From NCBI GenBank assembly GCA_016794985.1, contig JAEUIQ010000007.1:1-64000 (forward strand): a stretch of DNA of 64,000 bases, written 5' to 3'. Source of the stretch: Planctomycetaceae bacterium (lineage in GTDB: Bacteria > Planctomycetota > Planctomycetia > Pirellulales > Pirellulaceae). The position numbers and the translations under genes are program-made. This document shows positions 46,273 to 55,589 of the stretch, piece by piece (the stretch's first letter is position 1; every line of letters starts with the position of its first letter). The notes below the pieces were generated by a model, which saw nothing but the letters and a program-made list of their open reading frames with translations, did not search any database and was not told the DNA's origin.

Positions 46273-46319
46273 CCACCATATCTTGTGTTGACTTTCGGTT
46301 AAGGCACGATATATTGGGC
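46273..46319 (+). promoter_or_regulatory. NrdR-regulated promoter of the ribonucleotide reductase genes
   Basis: Two 16-bp NrdR-like boxes lie at 46273-46288 (ccaccatatcttgtgt) and 46304-46319 (gcacgatatattgggc), compared with the consensus acaCwAtATaTwGtgt (about 13 and 12 of 16). Their starts are 31 bp apart, the spacing of known NrdR tandem sites. A strong promoter overlaps them: ttgact at 46288-46293 and tatatt at 46310-46315, spacer 16 bp. Box 1 abuts the -35 and box 2 covers the -10, so repressor binding would exclude polymerase. Predicted start near 46322. The nrdR gene is not in this window. Confidence 0.7.
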
Positions 46320-46893
46320 CTCCGTGTGATGTGCCGACCTCATTTTGGCCGAATCTGTCCAAGGTGAACTCGGTGCAGTTTTTGCAACCAATACGATGGG
46401 TTGGACCGCTAGAAATAGCCGTTTCGGGTCCGTTGAATTGGGGTGGAACGCAGGAATCTAGCACAACATATAGTGATGGAATACGGTCATATACTGGACG
46501 ATTTAGGGAGGAACTCCGTGCCGAAGTCGGTTCTTTTCGAATCTTTTCTCTGGATGAATTCACTGCACTTGGAAACGCAGTTTACTGCGAGTGCCCAAGT
46601 TGCGGCTCCTTAGTTGCGTACCCAAGGTACCCCATCGGGGAGTCTTGCCCACTGTGGCTAGCGGTCAATGTTTAAATTAGAGAAAAGTGGATTTTAGAGG
46701 CGGAGTTTGAGGATTTGCACAGGAAAGTTGGTAGACGGAGGTTGTTGGACCTTCCGAGTCAATTTGAAATGCGATGTTCTCGTTGTTCGGGCCATGACAG
46801 AGTTGGCGGAGCAGGGTGGTGGCATTAAAGGCCACCGTAGTTGGGGCAAGTTTTTGGTTGGTACGTTTCAATCACGGTTGAGGAGAACGGTGG
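46320..46893. other. Long (about 570-nt) leader upstream of nrdA
   Basis: From the predicted start to the nrdA ATG there is no recognised gene. A frame from GTG 46331 to 46675 (114 codons) ends with a Cys-rich stretch CECPSCG but has no ribosome site; I keep it only as a weak candidate. A third NrdR-like box lies at 46461-46476. The region is unusual in length for an RNR leader and may hold a regulatory RNA or an unannotated peptide. Confidence 0.4.
46461..46476. promoter_or_regulatory. Third NrdR-like box
   Basis: gcacaacatatagtga matches about 13 of the 16 consensus positions, including C, A, ATAT and Gtg. It lies about 157 bp downstream of box 2, inside the leader, without a partner box at 31 bp. 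It might allow looping or a secondary site. Confidence 0.4.
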
Positions 46894-49707
46894 ATGTTGA
46901 ATAGGACGCAACAGGAACTTTTGGTCGAGAAACGAGATGGACGTCAAGTTTCGTTCGACGAGAACCTGATACGGATCGCAATTAGCAAGGCATTTTGTGC
47001 GGAACAACAGGTCCAGGACAGTGCGTCTTTGGACCAAGGATTGTTGGATCGCATCGATCAAATGACGTTGGACGTTGTAGCGTCGTTGTTGGAAGAGTCG
47101 GGTGAAGGTGCCGTCGACGTCGAACGGGTTCAAGATGCGGTTGAACGAACGCTGATGCGATACGAGTTCTATTCGGTGGCTCGCCGGTACATTTTGTATC
47201 GGGAAGAGCATGCCCGAATGCGAAAATTGCGGGCAGAGGAGCGGTTGGAAATTGAGAGCCCATTCCCATCGATTCTGGTGAATCGGGATGGAAGAATGGA
47301 AAACGTTGATTTCGACCGATTACGGGAACAAATTAGCGTCGCCTGTTTGGGACTGGAACATTTGTGTTCCGTGGAATTGATTATCGAAGAGGTCAAGCGT
47401 CAGTTTTTCAACGGCATTTCACCTCGTGAAATTGCTCGAGCCATGGTGTTGTCGGCGCGAAGCCACATCGAAATCGAACCAGCTTATGATAAGGTGGCGG
47501 GGCGATTGGTTCGGCAGATCATTTACCGCGAAGCCTTGGGGAAATCGGCATTGCCGAAAGAATTGCCCACGTTGCATCGCCAGTGCTTCCAAAAGTATCT
47601 ACGGGTTGGCGTCGAAGCCGGACGTTTGAGTCCCGAGTTGCTATCGTTTGACTTGGAGCGTCTGGCGGCGGCATTGGTCAGCGAGCGCGATGAGCTCCTG
47701 CCGTACATGGGTTTACAAACGGTCTATGATCGTTACTTGCTCCATGTGAATGACCGCCGGATTGAGACTCCACAATATTTTTGGATGCGAGTCGCGATGG
47801 GTTTGGCTATCCAAGAGGGGGACGCCAAGACCGAACGTGCGATCGAGTTCTACGAAATTCTGTCGCAGTTGTTATTCACGAGTGCGACACCGACCTTGTT
47901 TAATTCGGGAACTTGTCATCCACAGCTGAGTTCCTGCTATTTGAGCACCGTGATGGACGATTTGGAACACATCTTCAAATCTGTTGCCGACAATGCCAAG
48001 CTTTCGAAATGGGCTGGTGGGTTGGGGAACGATTGGACCAACGTCCGAGCGACGAACTCGCACATCAAGGGAACCAATGGCCGCAGTCAGGGTGTGATAC
48101 CGTTTTTGAAAGTCGTCAGCGATACGGCGGTCGCGGTGAATCAGGGTGGTAAGCGCAAGGGCGCTGTCTGCTCGTACCTCGAAACTTGGCACTTGGATGT
48201 CGAAGAATTTCTTGACCTCCGCAAGAACACTGGGGATGATCGGCGACGGACGCACGACATGCACACGGCGAACTGGATTCCCGACTTGTTCATGAAGCGA
48301 TTGTTGGCGGACGAAGAATGGACGTTGTTCAGTCCGAATGACGTGCCCGACCTGCACGATTTGGTAGGCCAAGCATTTGAGGAACGGTACAACTATTACG
48401 AAGAGATGACACGGACAGGAAAGTTGAAACTGTTCCGTCGTTTGAAGGCGGTCGATTTATGGCGGAAGATGTTGACTCGGTTGTATGAAACCGGTCATCC
48501 TTGGATCACATGGAAAGACCCCTCGAACCTAAGATCGCCCCAAGATCACTGTGGCGTGGTGCATAGCAGCAACTTGTGCACCGAGATCCTGCTCAATACT
48601 TCCGAAACCGAAACCGCCGTTTGCAACCTGGGTTCGATTAATCTGGCTAACCACATCCGGGGCGGTCAGTTGAATGTCGAGCAATTGGCGGTTACGGTGC
48701 GGACTGCCGTTCGCATGTTGGACAATGTAATCGACATCAATTTCTACCCAACGGCGGAGGCCGCGAATTCGAACCGACGGCACCGTCCGGTTGGTTTAGG
48801 CCTTATGGGTTTCCAAGACGCGATGGCGGCGTGTGGCATTAGTTATGCGAGCCCCGCAGCAGTCGAGTTTGCCGACCGTAGCATGGAAGTCATCTCTTAC
48901 TACGCGATTTTGGCTTCGACCGAATTGGCAGAAGAGCGTGGTACCTACGAAACCTATGTTGGTTCGAAGTGGGATCGTGGCTTGTTGCCGATCGACACCT
49001 TGGATTTGTTGGAGCAAGAACGCGGGGTCGCCGTCGATGTCGATCGCTCGACCACCCTGGACTGGCAACCGGTTCGAGATCGAATCGCACGGCACGGGAT
49101 GCGGAATAGCAACGTCATGGCTATTGCCCCCACGGCGACAATTAGCACGATCATTGGCGTCACCCAGTCGATCGAACCGACCTACAAGCATCTGTTCGTT
49201 AAGAGCAGTCTGTCCGGCGAGTTCGTGCAAGTCAACATTCGCTTGGTTGCTGAGTTAAAAGATCGTGGTCTGTGGAATGCGGACATGTTGGAAGCAATCA
49301 AATACTACGATGGATCGTTGGGCGAGATTCAAATGTTGCCAGACGATATCAAGCAACGTTATGCGACGGCCTTTGAGATTGACCCAAAATGGTTGATCGC
49401 TTGTGCGGCGCGACGACAAAAGTGGATCGACATGGGCCAATCGTTGAACCTGTATGTGCAGACACGCAGTGGCAAACAGTTGGACGAAATGTACAAGGCT
49501 GCTTGGTTGCAAGGCTTGAAGACAACGTACTATTTGCGCTCGCTTGGCGCAACGCAGGTTGAAAAGTCGACGGTGGACATCAATAAGTTTGGTATTCAGC
49601 CTCGATGGATGAAGAGCCGTAGCGAGTCTAGCAATGTTGCGGTGGATCGCCCCGCAGCTGAAAAGACTTGCAGCATCGACAATCCCGACTGCGAATCTTG
49701 CCAATAG
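46894..49707 (+). CDS. nrdA: Ribonucleoside-diphosphate reductase, large (alpha) subunit
   Basis: A 937-residue class I reductase. Two ATP-cone domains sit at the N-terminus: one from [17 protein letters not shown] (about 10-100) and a second from [17 protein letters not shown] (about 127-215). The catalytic core shows [14 protein letters not shown] (first redox Cys), SSNLCTEI (the N-C-E catalytic triad), [13 protein letters not shown] (second redox Cys), AIAPTATIS, and [10 protein letters not shown] with the Tyr pair of radical transfer. The C-terminus ends [12 protein letters not shown], the swinging redox tail. The enzyme reduces NDPs to dNDPs. Aggag lies 9 bp before the ATG. It is about 940 residues, larger than E. 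coli NrdA because of the second cone. Confidence 0.97.
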   Translation: MLNRTQQELLVEKRDGRQVSFDENLIRIAISKAFCAEQQVQDSASLDQGLLDRIDQMTLDVVASLLEESGEGAVDVERVQDAVERTLMRYEFYSVARRYILYREEHARMRKLRAEERLEIESPFPSILVNRDGRMENVDFDRLREQISVACLGLEHLCSVELIIEEVKRQFFNGISPREIARAMVLSARSHIEIEPAYDKVAGRLVRQIIYREALGKSALPKELPTLHRQCFQKYLRVGVEAGRLSPELLSFDLERLAAALVSERDELLPYMGLQTVYDRYLLHVNDRRIETPQYFWMRVAMGLAIQEGDAKTERAIEFYEILSQLLFTSATPTLFNSGTCHPQLSSCYLSTVMDDLEHIFKSVADNAKLSKWAGGLGNDWTNVRATNSHIKGTNGRSQGVIPFLKVVSDTAVAVNQGGKRKGAVCSYLETWHLDVEEFLDLRKNTGDDRRRTHDMHTANWIPDLFMKRLLADEEWTLFSPNDVPDLHDLVGQAFEERYNYYEEMTRTGKLKLFRRLKAVDLWRKMLTRLYETGHPWITWKDPSNLRSPQDHCGVVHSSNLCTEILLNTSETETAVCNLGSINLANHIRGGQLNVEQLAVTVRTAVRMLDNVIDINFYPTAEAANSNRRHRPVGLGLMGFQDAMAACGISYASPAAVEFADRSMEVISYYAILASTELAEERGTYETYVGSKWDRGLLPIDTLDLLEQERGVAVDVDRSTTLDWQPVRDRIARHGMRNSNVMAIAPTATISTIIGVTQSIEPTYKHLFVKSSLSGEFVQVNIRLVAELKDRGLWNADMLEAIKYYDGSLGEIQMLPDDIKQRYATAFEIDPKWLIACAARRQKWIDMGQSLNLYVQTRSGKQLDEMYKAAWLQGLKTTYYLRSLGATQVEKSTVDINKFGIQPRWMKSRSESSNVAVDRPAAEKTCSIDNPDCESCQ

Positions 49708-49722
49708 AGTAGGTGAACCAGG

Positions 49723-49763
49723 ACTCTCGGTGGTGAAGCTACTTTCTCCGCCGAGAGTTTTTT
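49723..49763 (+). terminator. Rho-independent terminator between nrdA and nrdB
   Basis: An 11-bp stem (actctcggtgg with ccgccgagagt, one G-U pair) closes a 14-nt loop and is followed by tttttt. It lies only 16 bp after the nrdA stop, so it should reduce read-through into nrdB. Confidence 0.85.
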
Positions 49764-49924
49764 CGGCTGTGAAAAACTCGTCGTTTTTGCAGTCAGAAGT
49801 TGGCCGTTTCCCAGGCAGTAAAGCCGGAACGTGACGACGGGCGGGCTTGTCCCAAATGGGAAACAGTGGACTTTGCAGAGTATTAGAAAACGGATAACGC
49901 AACACACAAAAGGATTTTGGGAAT
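49764..49924. other. nrdB leader
   Basis: 161 bp between the terminator and nrdB. No NrdR-like box is evident. A small hairpin (tcccaaatggga) lies near 49850. A promoter for nrdB is expected if the terminator is efficient, but I could not identify one clearly. Confidence 0.4.
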
Positions 49925-50998
49925 ATGGCCTCGGTTATTGAAACATCGGTTGGTTCGACAAATGGCGAGTTATTGGGACGTGAGGCTCGCGTCGTCGCCA
50001 ATGAAAAACGCCTGATCAATTGCCATCAAGTCGACGTCAATCAATTGATGCCGCTAAAGTACAATTGGGCCTGGGAACACTATATCAACGGTTGCGCGAA
50101 TCATTGGATGCCGACAGAAGTTCCAATGAACAAAGATATCGAGATTTGGCGAAGCGATAAGCTTTCTGACGATGAACGAGTCGTCATCATGCGAAACCTG
50201 GGTTTTTTCTCGACTGCCGAAAGCTTGGTTGGCAACAACCTAGTCCTGGCAATTTTCAAACATGTGACCAACGCGGAGTGCCGACAATACTTGTTGCGCC
50301 AAGCGTTCGAAGAAGCAGTGCATACTCACACGTTTCTATACATCGTCGAGTCGTTAGGGCTAAACGAAGGCGAAGTCTTCAATATGTATAATGAAGTTCC
50401 TGCGATCGCTCGAAAAGACGTGTTCGAAATGGAGCTGACAAAAGAAGTTCTTGACCCTAATTTCTCGACCGATTCGTTGGAGGGAATTCAGACGTTCTTG
50501 AAGAACATGATTGGTTATTACCTGATCATGGAAGGGATTTTCTTCTACACCGGCTTTGTGATGATTCTCTCATTCCATCGCCGAAATATCATGACCGGAA
50601 TTGGTGAACAATTTCAGTATATCTTGCGTGACGAGTCGATTCACTTGAACTTCGGTTTGGATTTGATCAATGGGATCAAAGCGGAAAACCCAGAAGCCTG
50701 GACCCCGGAATTTCAGGAGTATATCTTGGGATTGGTGCGACAAGCTGTGGAGTTGGAAATCGCCTACGCGGAAGATTGCCTACCCAACGGGGTGATGGGA
50801 TTAAATTCAAGCCTCTTCCGTGATTACGTGCAATTTATCGCAGATCGGCGATTAGAAAGAATCGGTTTTAACAAAATCTATGGTAGCGCGAATCCGTTTC
50901 CATGGATGAGTGAAACGATGGATTTGGCTAAGGAAAAGAACTTCTTTGAAACCCGAGTCACAGAGTATCAAACTGGTGGCCAACTGGACTGGGACTAA
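49925..50998 (+). CDS. nrdB: Ribonucleoside-diphosphate reductase small (beta) subunit, class Ic-like
   Basis: A 357-residue ferritin-like protein. The dinuclear metal ligands align with fixed spacing: Glu99 (FFSTAES), Glu130 and His133 (FEEAVH), Glu203 (MEGIFFY), Glu237 and His240 (DESIH). Relative to E. coli NrdB (D84, E115, H118, Y122, E204, E238, H241) the first ligand is Glu, not Asp, and the radical Tyr122 position is Phe137 in [10 protein letters not shown]. The same two changes define Chlamydia trachomatis NrdB, which uses a Mn(IV)/Fe(III) cofactor in place of a tyrosyl radical. Inference: this is a class Ic-type subunit. It partners NrdA upstream. Confidence 0.95.
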   Translation: MASVIETSVGSTNGELLGREARVVANEKRLINCHQVDVNQLMPLKYNWAWEHYINGCANHWMPTEVPMNKDIEIWRSDKLSDDERVVIMRNLGFFSTAESLVGNNLVLAIFKHVTNAECRQYLLRQAFEEAVHTHTFLYIVESLGLNEGEVFNMYNEVPAIARKDVFEMELTKEVLDPNFSTDSLEGIQTFLKNMIGYYLIMEGIFFYTGFVMILSFHRRNIMTGIGEQFQYILRDESIHLNFGLDLINGIKAENPEAWTPEFQEYILGLVRQAVELEIAYAEDCLPNGVMGLNSSLFRDYVQFIADRRLERIGFNKIYGSANPFPWMSETMDLAKEKNFFETRVTEYQTGGQLDWD

Positions 50999-51036
50999 GC
51001 TTTTCAAATCCGATGGCAACTTGCCAAAATGCATGT

Positions 51037-51069
51037 AAAAAAAGCCCTGGCCAAGCCAGGGCTTTTTTT
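51037..51069. terminator. Terminator after nrdB, probably bidirectional
   Basis: A stem of aaaaagccctgg with ccagggcttttt around a 4-nt loop, with A tract on the left and T tract on the right, so it can stop transcripts from nrdB and from the minus-strand BON gene, whose stop is 24 bp away. Confidence 0.9.
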
Positions 51070-51092
51070 GTGTTCAAACTCCCAGACCCAAA

Positions 51093-51326
51093 CTAGGCCC
51101 ACGCAACATCCAAACAGTTTTCGATTTCGACATTCGAGTCAAACTGTCGCAGAACTTCTTGCGCCATTTGCTTCTCATAGTATGTGGAAACCTGCCCCTC
51201 CAACTGAAGACGACCTTGCGTGCAGTGCAAATGCAGGGGGCGATGAGTCAAATGGGGCTGCCCGCGCAGGGCTTTTTCTGCTTGCCGCAAATATATTTCG
51301 GTTTCCGCCGGTTGAAGCACGTGCAT
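51093..51326 (-). CDS. Small BON-domain protein
   Basis: A 77-residue protein made of one BON domain: LHLHCTQGRLQLEGQVSTYYEKQMAQEVLRQF (about 31-62) shows the beta-turn-beta with L-x-G-x-V-x-x-x-x-x-K-x-x-A and a final V-E-I-E-N strand. BON domains bind phospholipids or act in osmotic shock and secretin proteins. No signal peptide is present, so it is cytoplasmic or peripheral here. A ribosome site (AGAAGGAAC) precedes the ATG. It lies alone on the minus strand between nrdB and recR. Confidence 0.8.
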   Translation of the reverse strand: MHVLQPAETEIYLRQAEKALRGQPHLTHRPLHLHCTQGRLQLEGQVSTYYEKQMAQEVLRQFDSNVEIENCLDVAWA

Positions 51327-51503
51327 GTTCGTTCCTTCTCGGGAAATTTCGCTTGAGATGCTTGCAGGTGACTGTTGCTGATTTTCGCGGCTATCAGGCC
51401 AAAAAATTCGAAAAATCAGGTGGGAGAGACAAAAACACGGTGGTTTCTTTTTAAAATTCCGAATTTAACGAACAGAACCTTGGAACATACCAGAAGTCAA
51501 GGA

Positions 51504-52103
51504 TTAGAATGGCCGGCGATCGGCTAACGCGTCGGCCAACACTTCCTTGTTGGTATGTTCCAAAATGGAGCCCGTCGTGACCCCGCGTGCCAAGCGGGTC
51601 ATCGCCAGCGAATGGTCGGCCAATAGATTCGAGATATACAACGCGGTTCCGTCGCCTTCGACCGTTGGATTGGTCGCCAAAATCAGCTCTTTGAAGTCGC
51701 CATTTTCGATTCGCTGGACCAATCGCTCAATGGTCAACTGTTCGGCGCCAATATTCTCCAGCGGGGCAATGCGACCCAGCAAGATATGATACAAACCGCG
51801 GTAAACTCCAGAGTCTTCAATCGCGATTAAATCTCGCGGCTGTTCTACGACACACAACAACGCGTGATCTCGATTCGGATTGCGACAAATCGCACATAGT
51901 CCACCTTCGGACAGGTTAAAGCAATCAGGACAATACGAGACATTTTCGCGGACATCCGAAATCGCTGTTGCCAACGCCAAGGCCTCGGACTTGTTGACGC
52001 GTAACAAGTGATACGCGAGTCTCTCGGCCGATTTAGGGCCTATCCCTGGCAGCTTCGTCAACTGTTGGATCAGATTCGACAGCGATTTCGTAATCTGCGA
52101 CAT
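51504..52103 (-). CDS. recR: Recombination mediator RecR
   Basis: A 199-residue RecR. The helix-hairpin-helix LPGIGPKSAERLAYH (18-32) leads to the zinc finger CPDCFNLSEGGLCAIC (Cys58, 61, 70, 73), then the Toprim domain (about 80-175) with VVEQPRDLIAIEDSGVYRGLYHIL and ILATNPTVEGDGTALYI. RecR acts with RecF and RecO to load RecA at gaps. Usually recR follows dnaX and ybaB; neither is here. The start ATG at 52103 is 63 bp from the metF stop. Confidence 0.96.
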   Translation of the reverse strand: MSQITKSLSNLIQQLTKLPGIGPKSAERLAYHLLRVNKSEALALATAISDVRENVSYCPDCFNLSEGGLCAICRNPNRDHALLCVVEQPRDLIAIEDSGVYRGLYHILLGRIAPLENIGAEQLTIERLVQRIENGDFKELILATNPTVEGDGTALYISNLLADHSLAMTRLARGVTTGSILEHTNKEVLADALADRRPF

Positions 52104-52194
52104 GTCGATCCCTAAATTGTCGTCAAATAGAATCCGCGGAGATAGACAACCAACGATCGCTTAGGCTTGCACGTGGAATTGTTTCATCTTTATG

Positions 52195-53073
52195 TCAACC
52201 AAGCTTCGGCTGGAAGCCCAATTGGGCCAATACCTGAGTTGTCGCCCGCGATTGATTCAAGACGTAAAAGTGAAGACCTGGAACATCGGCCGCCAACAAT
52301 TCTCGAACCTGTTCCGTGGCAAATTCGACACCCACGTTGGCCTGGCCTTCCAAGTCGGATTGAGCGTTCATCCGCTCAATCAAATCGTGGGGCAGTTTTG
52401 CGCCACAAAGTTGCCCCAATCGAGTCAACTGATCCGCGCTTTGCGGCGGCAAGATTCCAGGTACAATCGGGACGCGAATTCCGCGGGCCCAACAACGATC
52501 TCGAAATCTCAGGAAGTCTTGATTTTCGAAAAACAATTGGGTCACAATCACGTGGGCGCCCGCATCAACTTTTCGTTTCAAGTTGTCGAGATCCACTTCC
52601 GCATTCGGAGCTTCGCGATGGGTTTCGGGGTAGCCCGCGACCAAAACACTAAACTCCGGAAACTCGCGCGCCAGAAGATCAACCAATTGGTTGGCATACT
52701 GAAAACCACCAGGGGTCATCCGAAATTCTGGACTATTCTTCGGCGGATCGCCCCGCAATGCCACAATCCCATCAATCCCAGCCTCTTTAGCTTCCGTCAA
52801 ATACTGGCGCAAGTCGTCAATCGTCGACCCCACCAACGTCAGATGCGAAGCCACCGTTACTGAGAACCGTCGTCGAACTTCGGAGATGACCTCCAAAGTT
52901 TTGTTCCGAGTTGAACCACCAGCACCGTAAGTACAGGTGATGAACGACGGTTGAAACGTCATCAATTGCTGAACGTGATCGTACAGACCCTTGACGGCAG
53001 TTTCCGTTTTGGGCGGAAACAACTCGTAAGACAATACTGGCATCTTCCCTTGAAACGCGGTCGAGATTTTCAT
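52195..53073 (-). CDS. metF: Methylenetetrahydrofolate reductase
   Basis: A 292-residue TIM-barrel flavoenzyme. YELFPPKTE at the N-terminus holds the catalytic Glu of the family. FITCTYGAGGSTRNKT (about 40-55) is the folate-binding loop, LRGDPP (about 103-108) the FAD pyrophosphate-binding segment and VTQLFFENQDF the later conserved stretch. It reduces 5,10-methylene-THF to 5-methyl-THF for methionine synthesis. It begins 1 bp after the stop of the nucleotidyltransferase-like gene, so the two are cotranscribed. Confidence 0.96.
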   Translation of the reverse strand: MKISTAFQGKMPVLSYELFPPKTETAVKGLYDHVQQLMTFQPSFITCTYGAGGSTRNKTLEVISEVRRRFSVTVASHLTLVGSTIDDLRQYLTEAKEAGIDGIVALRGDPPKNSPEFRMTPGGFQYANQLVDLLAREFPEFSVLVAGYPETHREAPNAEVDLDNLKRKVDAGAHVIVTQLFFENQDFLRFRDRCWARGIRVPIVPGILPPQSADQLTRLGQLCGAKLPHDLIERMNAQSDLEGQANVGVEFATEQVRELLAADVPGLHFYVLNQSRATTQVLAQLGFQPKLG

Positions 53074-53074
53074 G

Positions 53075-54022
53075 TTAGTCCTTCAGAGCCGAGTATCGCG
53101 CCGCCATCAAAACCTTGTTTGCTTCTGCATAATTCGGGCGATCAGGAAGTTTGGTGCGTTCGAATTCGTAGCGAAAGGCACGTTGGAGTTCCAGACGCAA
53201 GCGATCAATCTCATCAAGCCCGACTTCTCCATGGCGAATTGGCATCAAGTCGTCCAGATAATCCGACATGTCTACTAAAACTTCACCAGACTTCAAAGTT
53301 GCGACGCCCGAAAACAACAGACGCACCAAATGCATCAAACGCTTCCAAGGAATCTCGCGTCCACGGCGCAGTGTCGAAAACAACCGAGAAAACTGGGAAG
53401 ACACATATTCGTGGTACGTGTTGAAAACCAACTTGGATAGAAAACTGCTCCGAATGCCAACCAATTGTTCGCCGATTTCGCTGTAGGTCTCCATGACTGG
53501 ACTGTACAAACACTCGAGGGCTGGCGGTTGAGCTTTCAATGCCATGACCATAAATCTTTGTAACTCAAGGTACGACTCGCGCTCCGCATGTTTCTCAATT
53601 TGTTCTGGAACGCCAAACAATGACCAAAAGCTAGTTCCTTTCGCCAGATAGACACCTCGGTGTTCGATCCGCGATTCCGCATCTGCCAATTTATAGGCAT
53701 GCGATCCTGTCAAGGATCGAATGATGGCCCTGTCAAACAATTCATCAACTGGGTCTGCAGGGTCAATTTCGCGACTTGAAACGCTAGATATTGGCATGAG
53801 TTCATGTTCACGCAACCACGTTTCGTAACCATCAACAAACCGTACGCGATACGAATCTGGAGGGTTCAGCCCTTGACGCACAAGAACACCCACCGCCCCG
53901 CGCGGATGCAAAACTCGTCCAATATCGTTGGTCAAATCGACCAAAGTCACCACATAGGTTCCCACGGAATGCAACCACGTGGGATGTTCCATAAAATCAT
54001 CGTACTCTGAGCCGTAATCCAT
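53075..54022 (-). CDS. COG3541-type nucleotidyltransferase-like protein with substituted catalytic residues
   Basis: A 315-residue protein. The N-terminal part (about 20-80, VVTLVDLTNDIGRVLHPRG to LREHELMPI) looks like a small SH3/KOW-type barrel. From about 95 a DNA polymerase beta-type nucleotidyltransferase domain begins, with GSHAYKLADAES (106-117) matching the GS-x-A-Y-G motif of COG3541. The next segment should read SDIDxRG but reads SRIEHRG (117-123): both catalytic aspartates are replaced, by Arg and Glu. It is thus probably not an active transferase. The helical C-terminal half (about 180-315) has the family's long-helix character. It is directly upstream of metF. Confidence 0.7.
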   Translation of the reverse strand: MDYGSEYDDFMEHPTWLHSVGTYVVTLVDLTNDIGRVLHPRGAVGVLVRQGLNPPDSYRVRFVDGYETWLREHELMPISSVSSREIDPADPVDELFDRAIIRSLTGSHAYKLADAESRIEHRGVYLAKGTSFWSLFGVPEQIEKHAERESYLELQRFMVMALKAQPPALECLYSPVMETYSEIGEQLVGIRSSFLSKLVFNTYHEYVSSQFSRLFSTLRRGREIPWKRLMHLVRLLFSGVATLKSGEVLVDMSDYLDDLMPIRHGEVGLDEIDRLRLELQRAFRYEFERTKLPDRPNYAEANKVLMAARYSALKD

Positions 54023-54404
54023 GACGAATACTCAACTTTCTAATCAAAAACTAATCAGCTAAAACAACAACCATAACCCGCGGAAGGGTCGAAAAAAAAC
54101 GGTTCGCCTGTCCTTAGTCATTAATTTATTGACCGAAAAATTCGACTTACGCGCATTCGTTACGATTGTTACCAAAGCCGCTTGGAACTTTCCAAATGGG
54201 ACAACATTTCAAAGGATTTGTAACTAAAAACGACCAACACGCGAGACAACGAAGAACCTAGCCTCATGTTCGTTAACCGTACTCGGCGTTGGAACTCAAC
54301 CACTCAAATCTTTTGATTCGCCTGCCTCAACCTCAAGTTGCATAGCCCAAGAATAACTGCTGAATCAGTTCCTTGGAATAGGGTTTTCCGATTCGCAAAT
54401 CGAA
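54023..54404. other. 382-bp AT-rich spacer
   Basis: No gene, hairpin cluster or RNA is evident. It should hold the promoter of the leftward nucleotidyltransferase-metF unit and the 3' end of the M24 gene transcript. A small hairpin (gattcg-caaat-cgaatc) overlaps the last codons of the M24 gene at its left edge near 54391-54407. Confidence 0.45.
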
Positions 54405-55580
54405 TCAAATCGAAATTCGTTTGATCTCGGTCTGCAACCCACCCGTTACATGCAGTTCGCCATCCCAGTCGATAAAGACATCGACTTCGGAACGCACTCC
54501 AAATTCCGGCAGATAGATTCCAGGTTCAATCGTAAAACAAGTCCCTGGCAACAATCGCCGCGTGTCGCGAGTTTCTAAGTTGTCAATGTGCGCTCCGTTG
54601 CCATGGGTCTCTTGCCCCATGTTATGTCCAGTTCTATGTATGAAAAAATCGCCATAACCCGCGTCGGCAATCACACGGCGTGTCGCGTCGTCAACTTCAA
54701 AGCCGCGAATCTCTTTCCCGGCGGAAAACGCTTCCTGAGCAAGTCGAATCCCAGCATCCCGAGCGGCTGCCACAATTCGAAATACCTCTTCATGTCGAGC
54801 GCTAGGTCGGTCTCCCGTAAAGCCCATTTTGGTCAAATCGCTGTAGACGGCCCTGGGCTGATCCAGCCGACACCAAATATCCAATAAAACCAAGTCATCG
54901 CGGCCAATGACTGCATCTCGACCAGGCAAGGGCTCGTAATGCGGATCGCCCGCGTTCGCATTAACCCCAACAATCGGCGGGTGGTAAGTCGTCAACCCGT
55001 TGGCTGCAAAGAACTCCATAATTCGTTGTTGTACTGCATACTCACGAACGCCCCCGTGTTTGCGAATTTGGTCGCCAATAAAATCCCACCCAATATCAAA
55101 CGCCTGTTGGTTCAGTTCGCTGGCACGTTGATGCATCTGCCATTGCTCGGCATCCCAGCGGGCCTCGAACAATTGGATCAAGTCGCCACTCGATTCCAGC
55201 TCTACTCCAAATGACTTCACCAACTCGATCGTGCCTCCGTCGACGCGCGACACGTATGGATTGTCATTGAACGGAGAATACTCCATCGCGATTCGTTTGG
55301 AACCTGCAACCAGCCATTGCATACCCGAGCGAAACTCGCTCCAGCGTAAGTAGCGTCGTCGTTCCCCCGGCACATTGCTCCATGCACCGGGTTCGATCGC
55401 GTGAACCAAGACTTTGGGTTCGCCGCGAGCCGGAATGTAAGCTGCCACGCGACGTGACTGCGGGTCATGTCCGACAACTCTTAAAGCCAGCACATTCAAT
55501 CCCCGAAAGTCATACAACAACCAACCATCCAGTTGCATGCTGCATAGCGCTGTTTGAATCGCTGACAAATCGATACTCAT
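54405..55580 (-). CDS. M24 family metallopeptidase (Xaa-Pro aminopeptidase type)
   Basis: A 391-residue pita-bread-fold protein. The N-terminal creatinase-like domain spans about 1-140. The catalytic domain carries the five metal ligands: Asp in VLLDIWCRL and YSDLTKMGF, His in HRTGHNMGQETHGNG, Glu in FTIEPGIYLPEFG, and Glu in VRSEVDVFI. The pattern is that of X-Pro aminopeptidase, which removes N-terminal residues before proline. No signal peptide is present. It is 9 bp from the POT transporter gene upstream on the same strand; peptide import and peptide cleavage in one operon is functionally coherent. Confidence 0.92.
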   Translation of the reverse strand: MSIDLSAIQTALCSMQLDGWLLYDFRGLNVLALRVVGHDPQSRRVAAYIPARGEPKVLVHAIEPGAWSNVPGERRRYLRWSEFRSGMQWLVAGSKRIAMEYSPFNDNPYVSRVDGGTIELVKSFGVELESSGDLIQLFEARWDAEQWQMHQRASELNQQAFDIGWDFIGDQIRKHGGVREYAVQQRIMEFFAANGLTTYHPPIVGVNANAGDPHYEPLPGRDAVIGRDDLVLLDIWCRLDQPRAVYSDLTKMGFTGDRPSARHEEVFRIVAAARDAGIRLAQEAFSAGKEIRGFEVDDATRRVIADAGYGDFFIHRTGHNMGQETHGNGAHIDNLETRDTRRLLPGTCFTIEPGIYLPEFGVRSEVDVFIDWDGELHVTGGLQTEIKRISI

Positions 55581-55589
55581 GTTCAGGCC

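Noticed and set aside
46484..46499. Possible fourth NrdR-like site (cggtcatatactggac)
   Set aside because: Only the central ATATA-like core matches; the outer positions are wrong and the spacing to the third box is not 31 bp.
46331..46675. 114-codon frame in the nrdA leader with CECPSCG
   Set aside because: A GTG start only 9 nt after the predicted transcript start and no ribosome site; kept only as a weak candidate in the leader entry.
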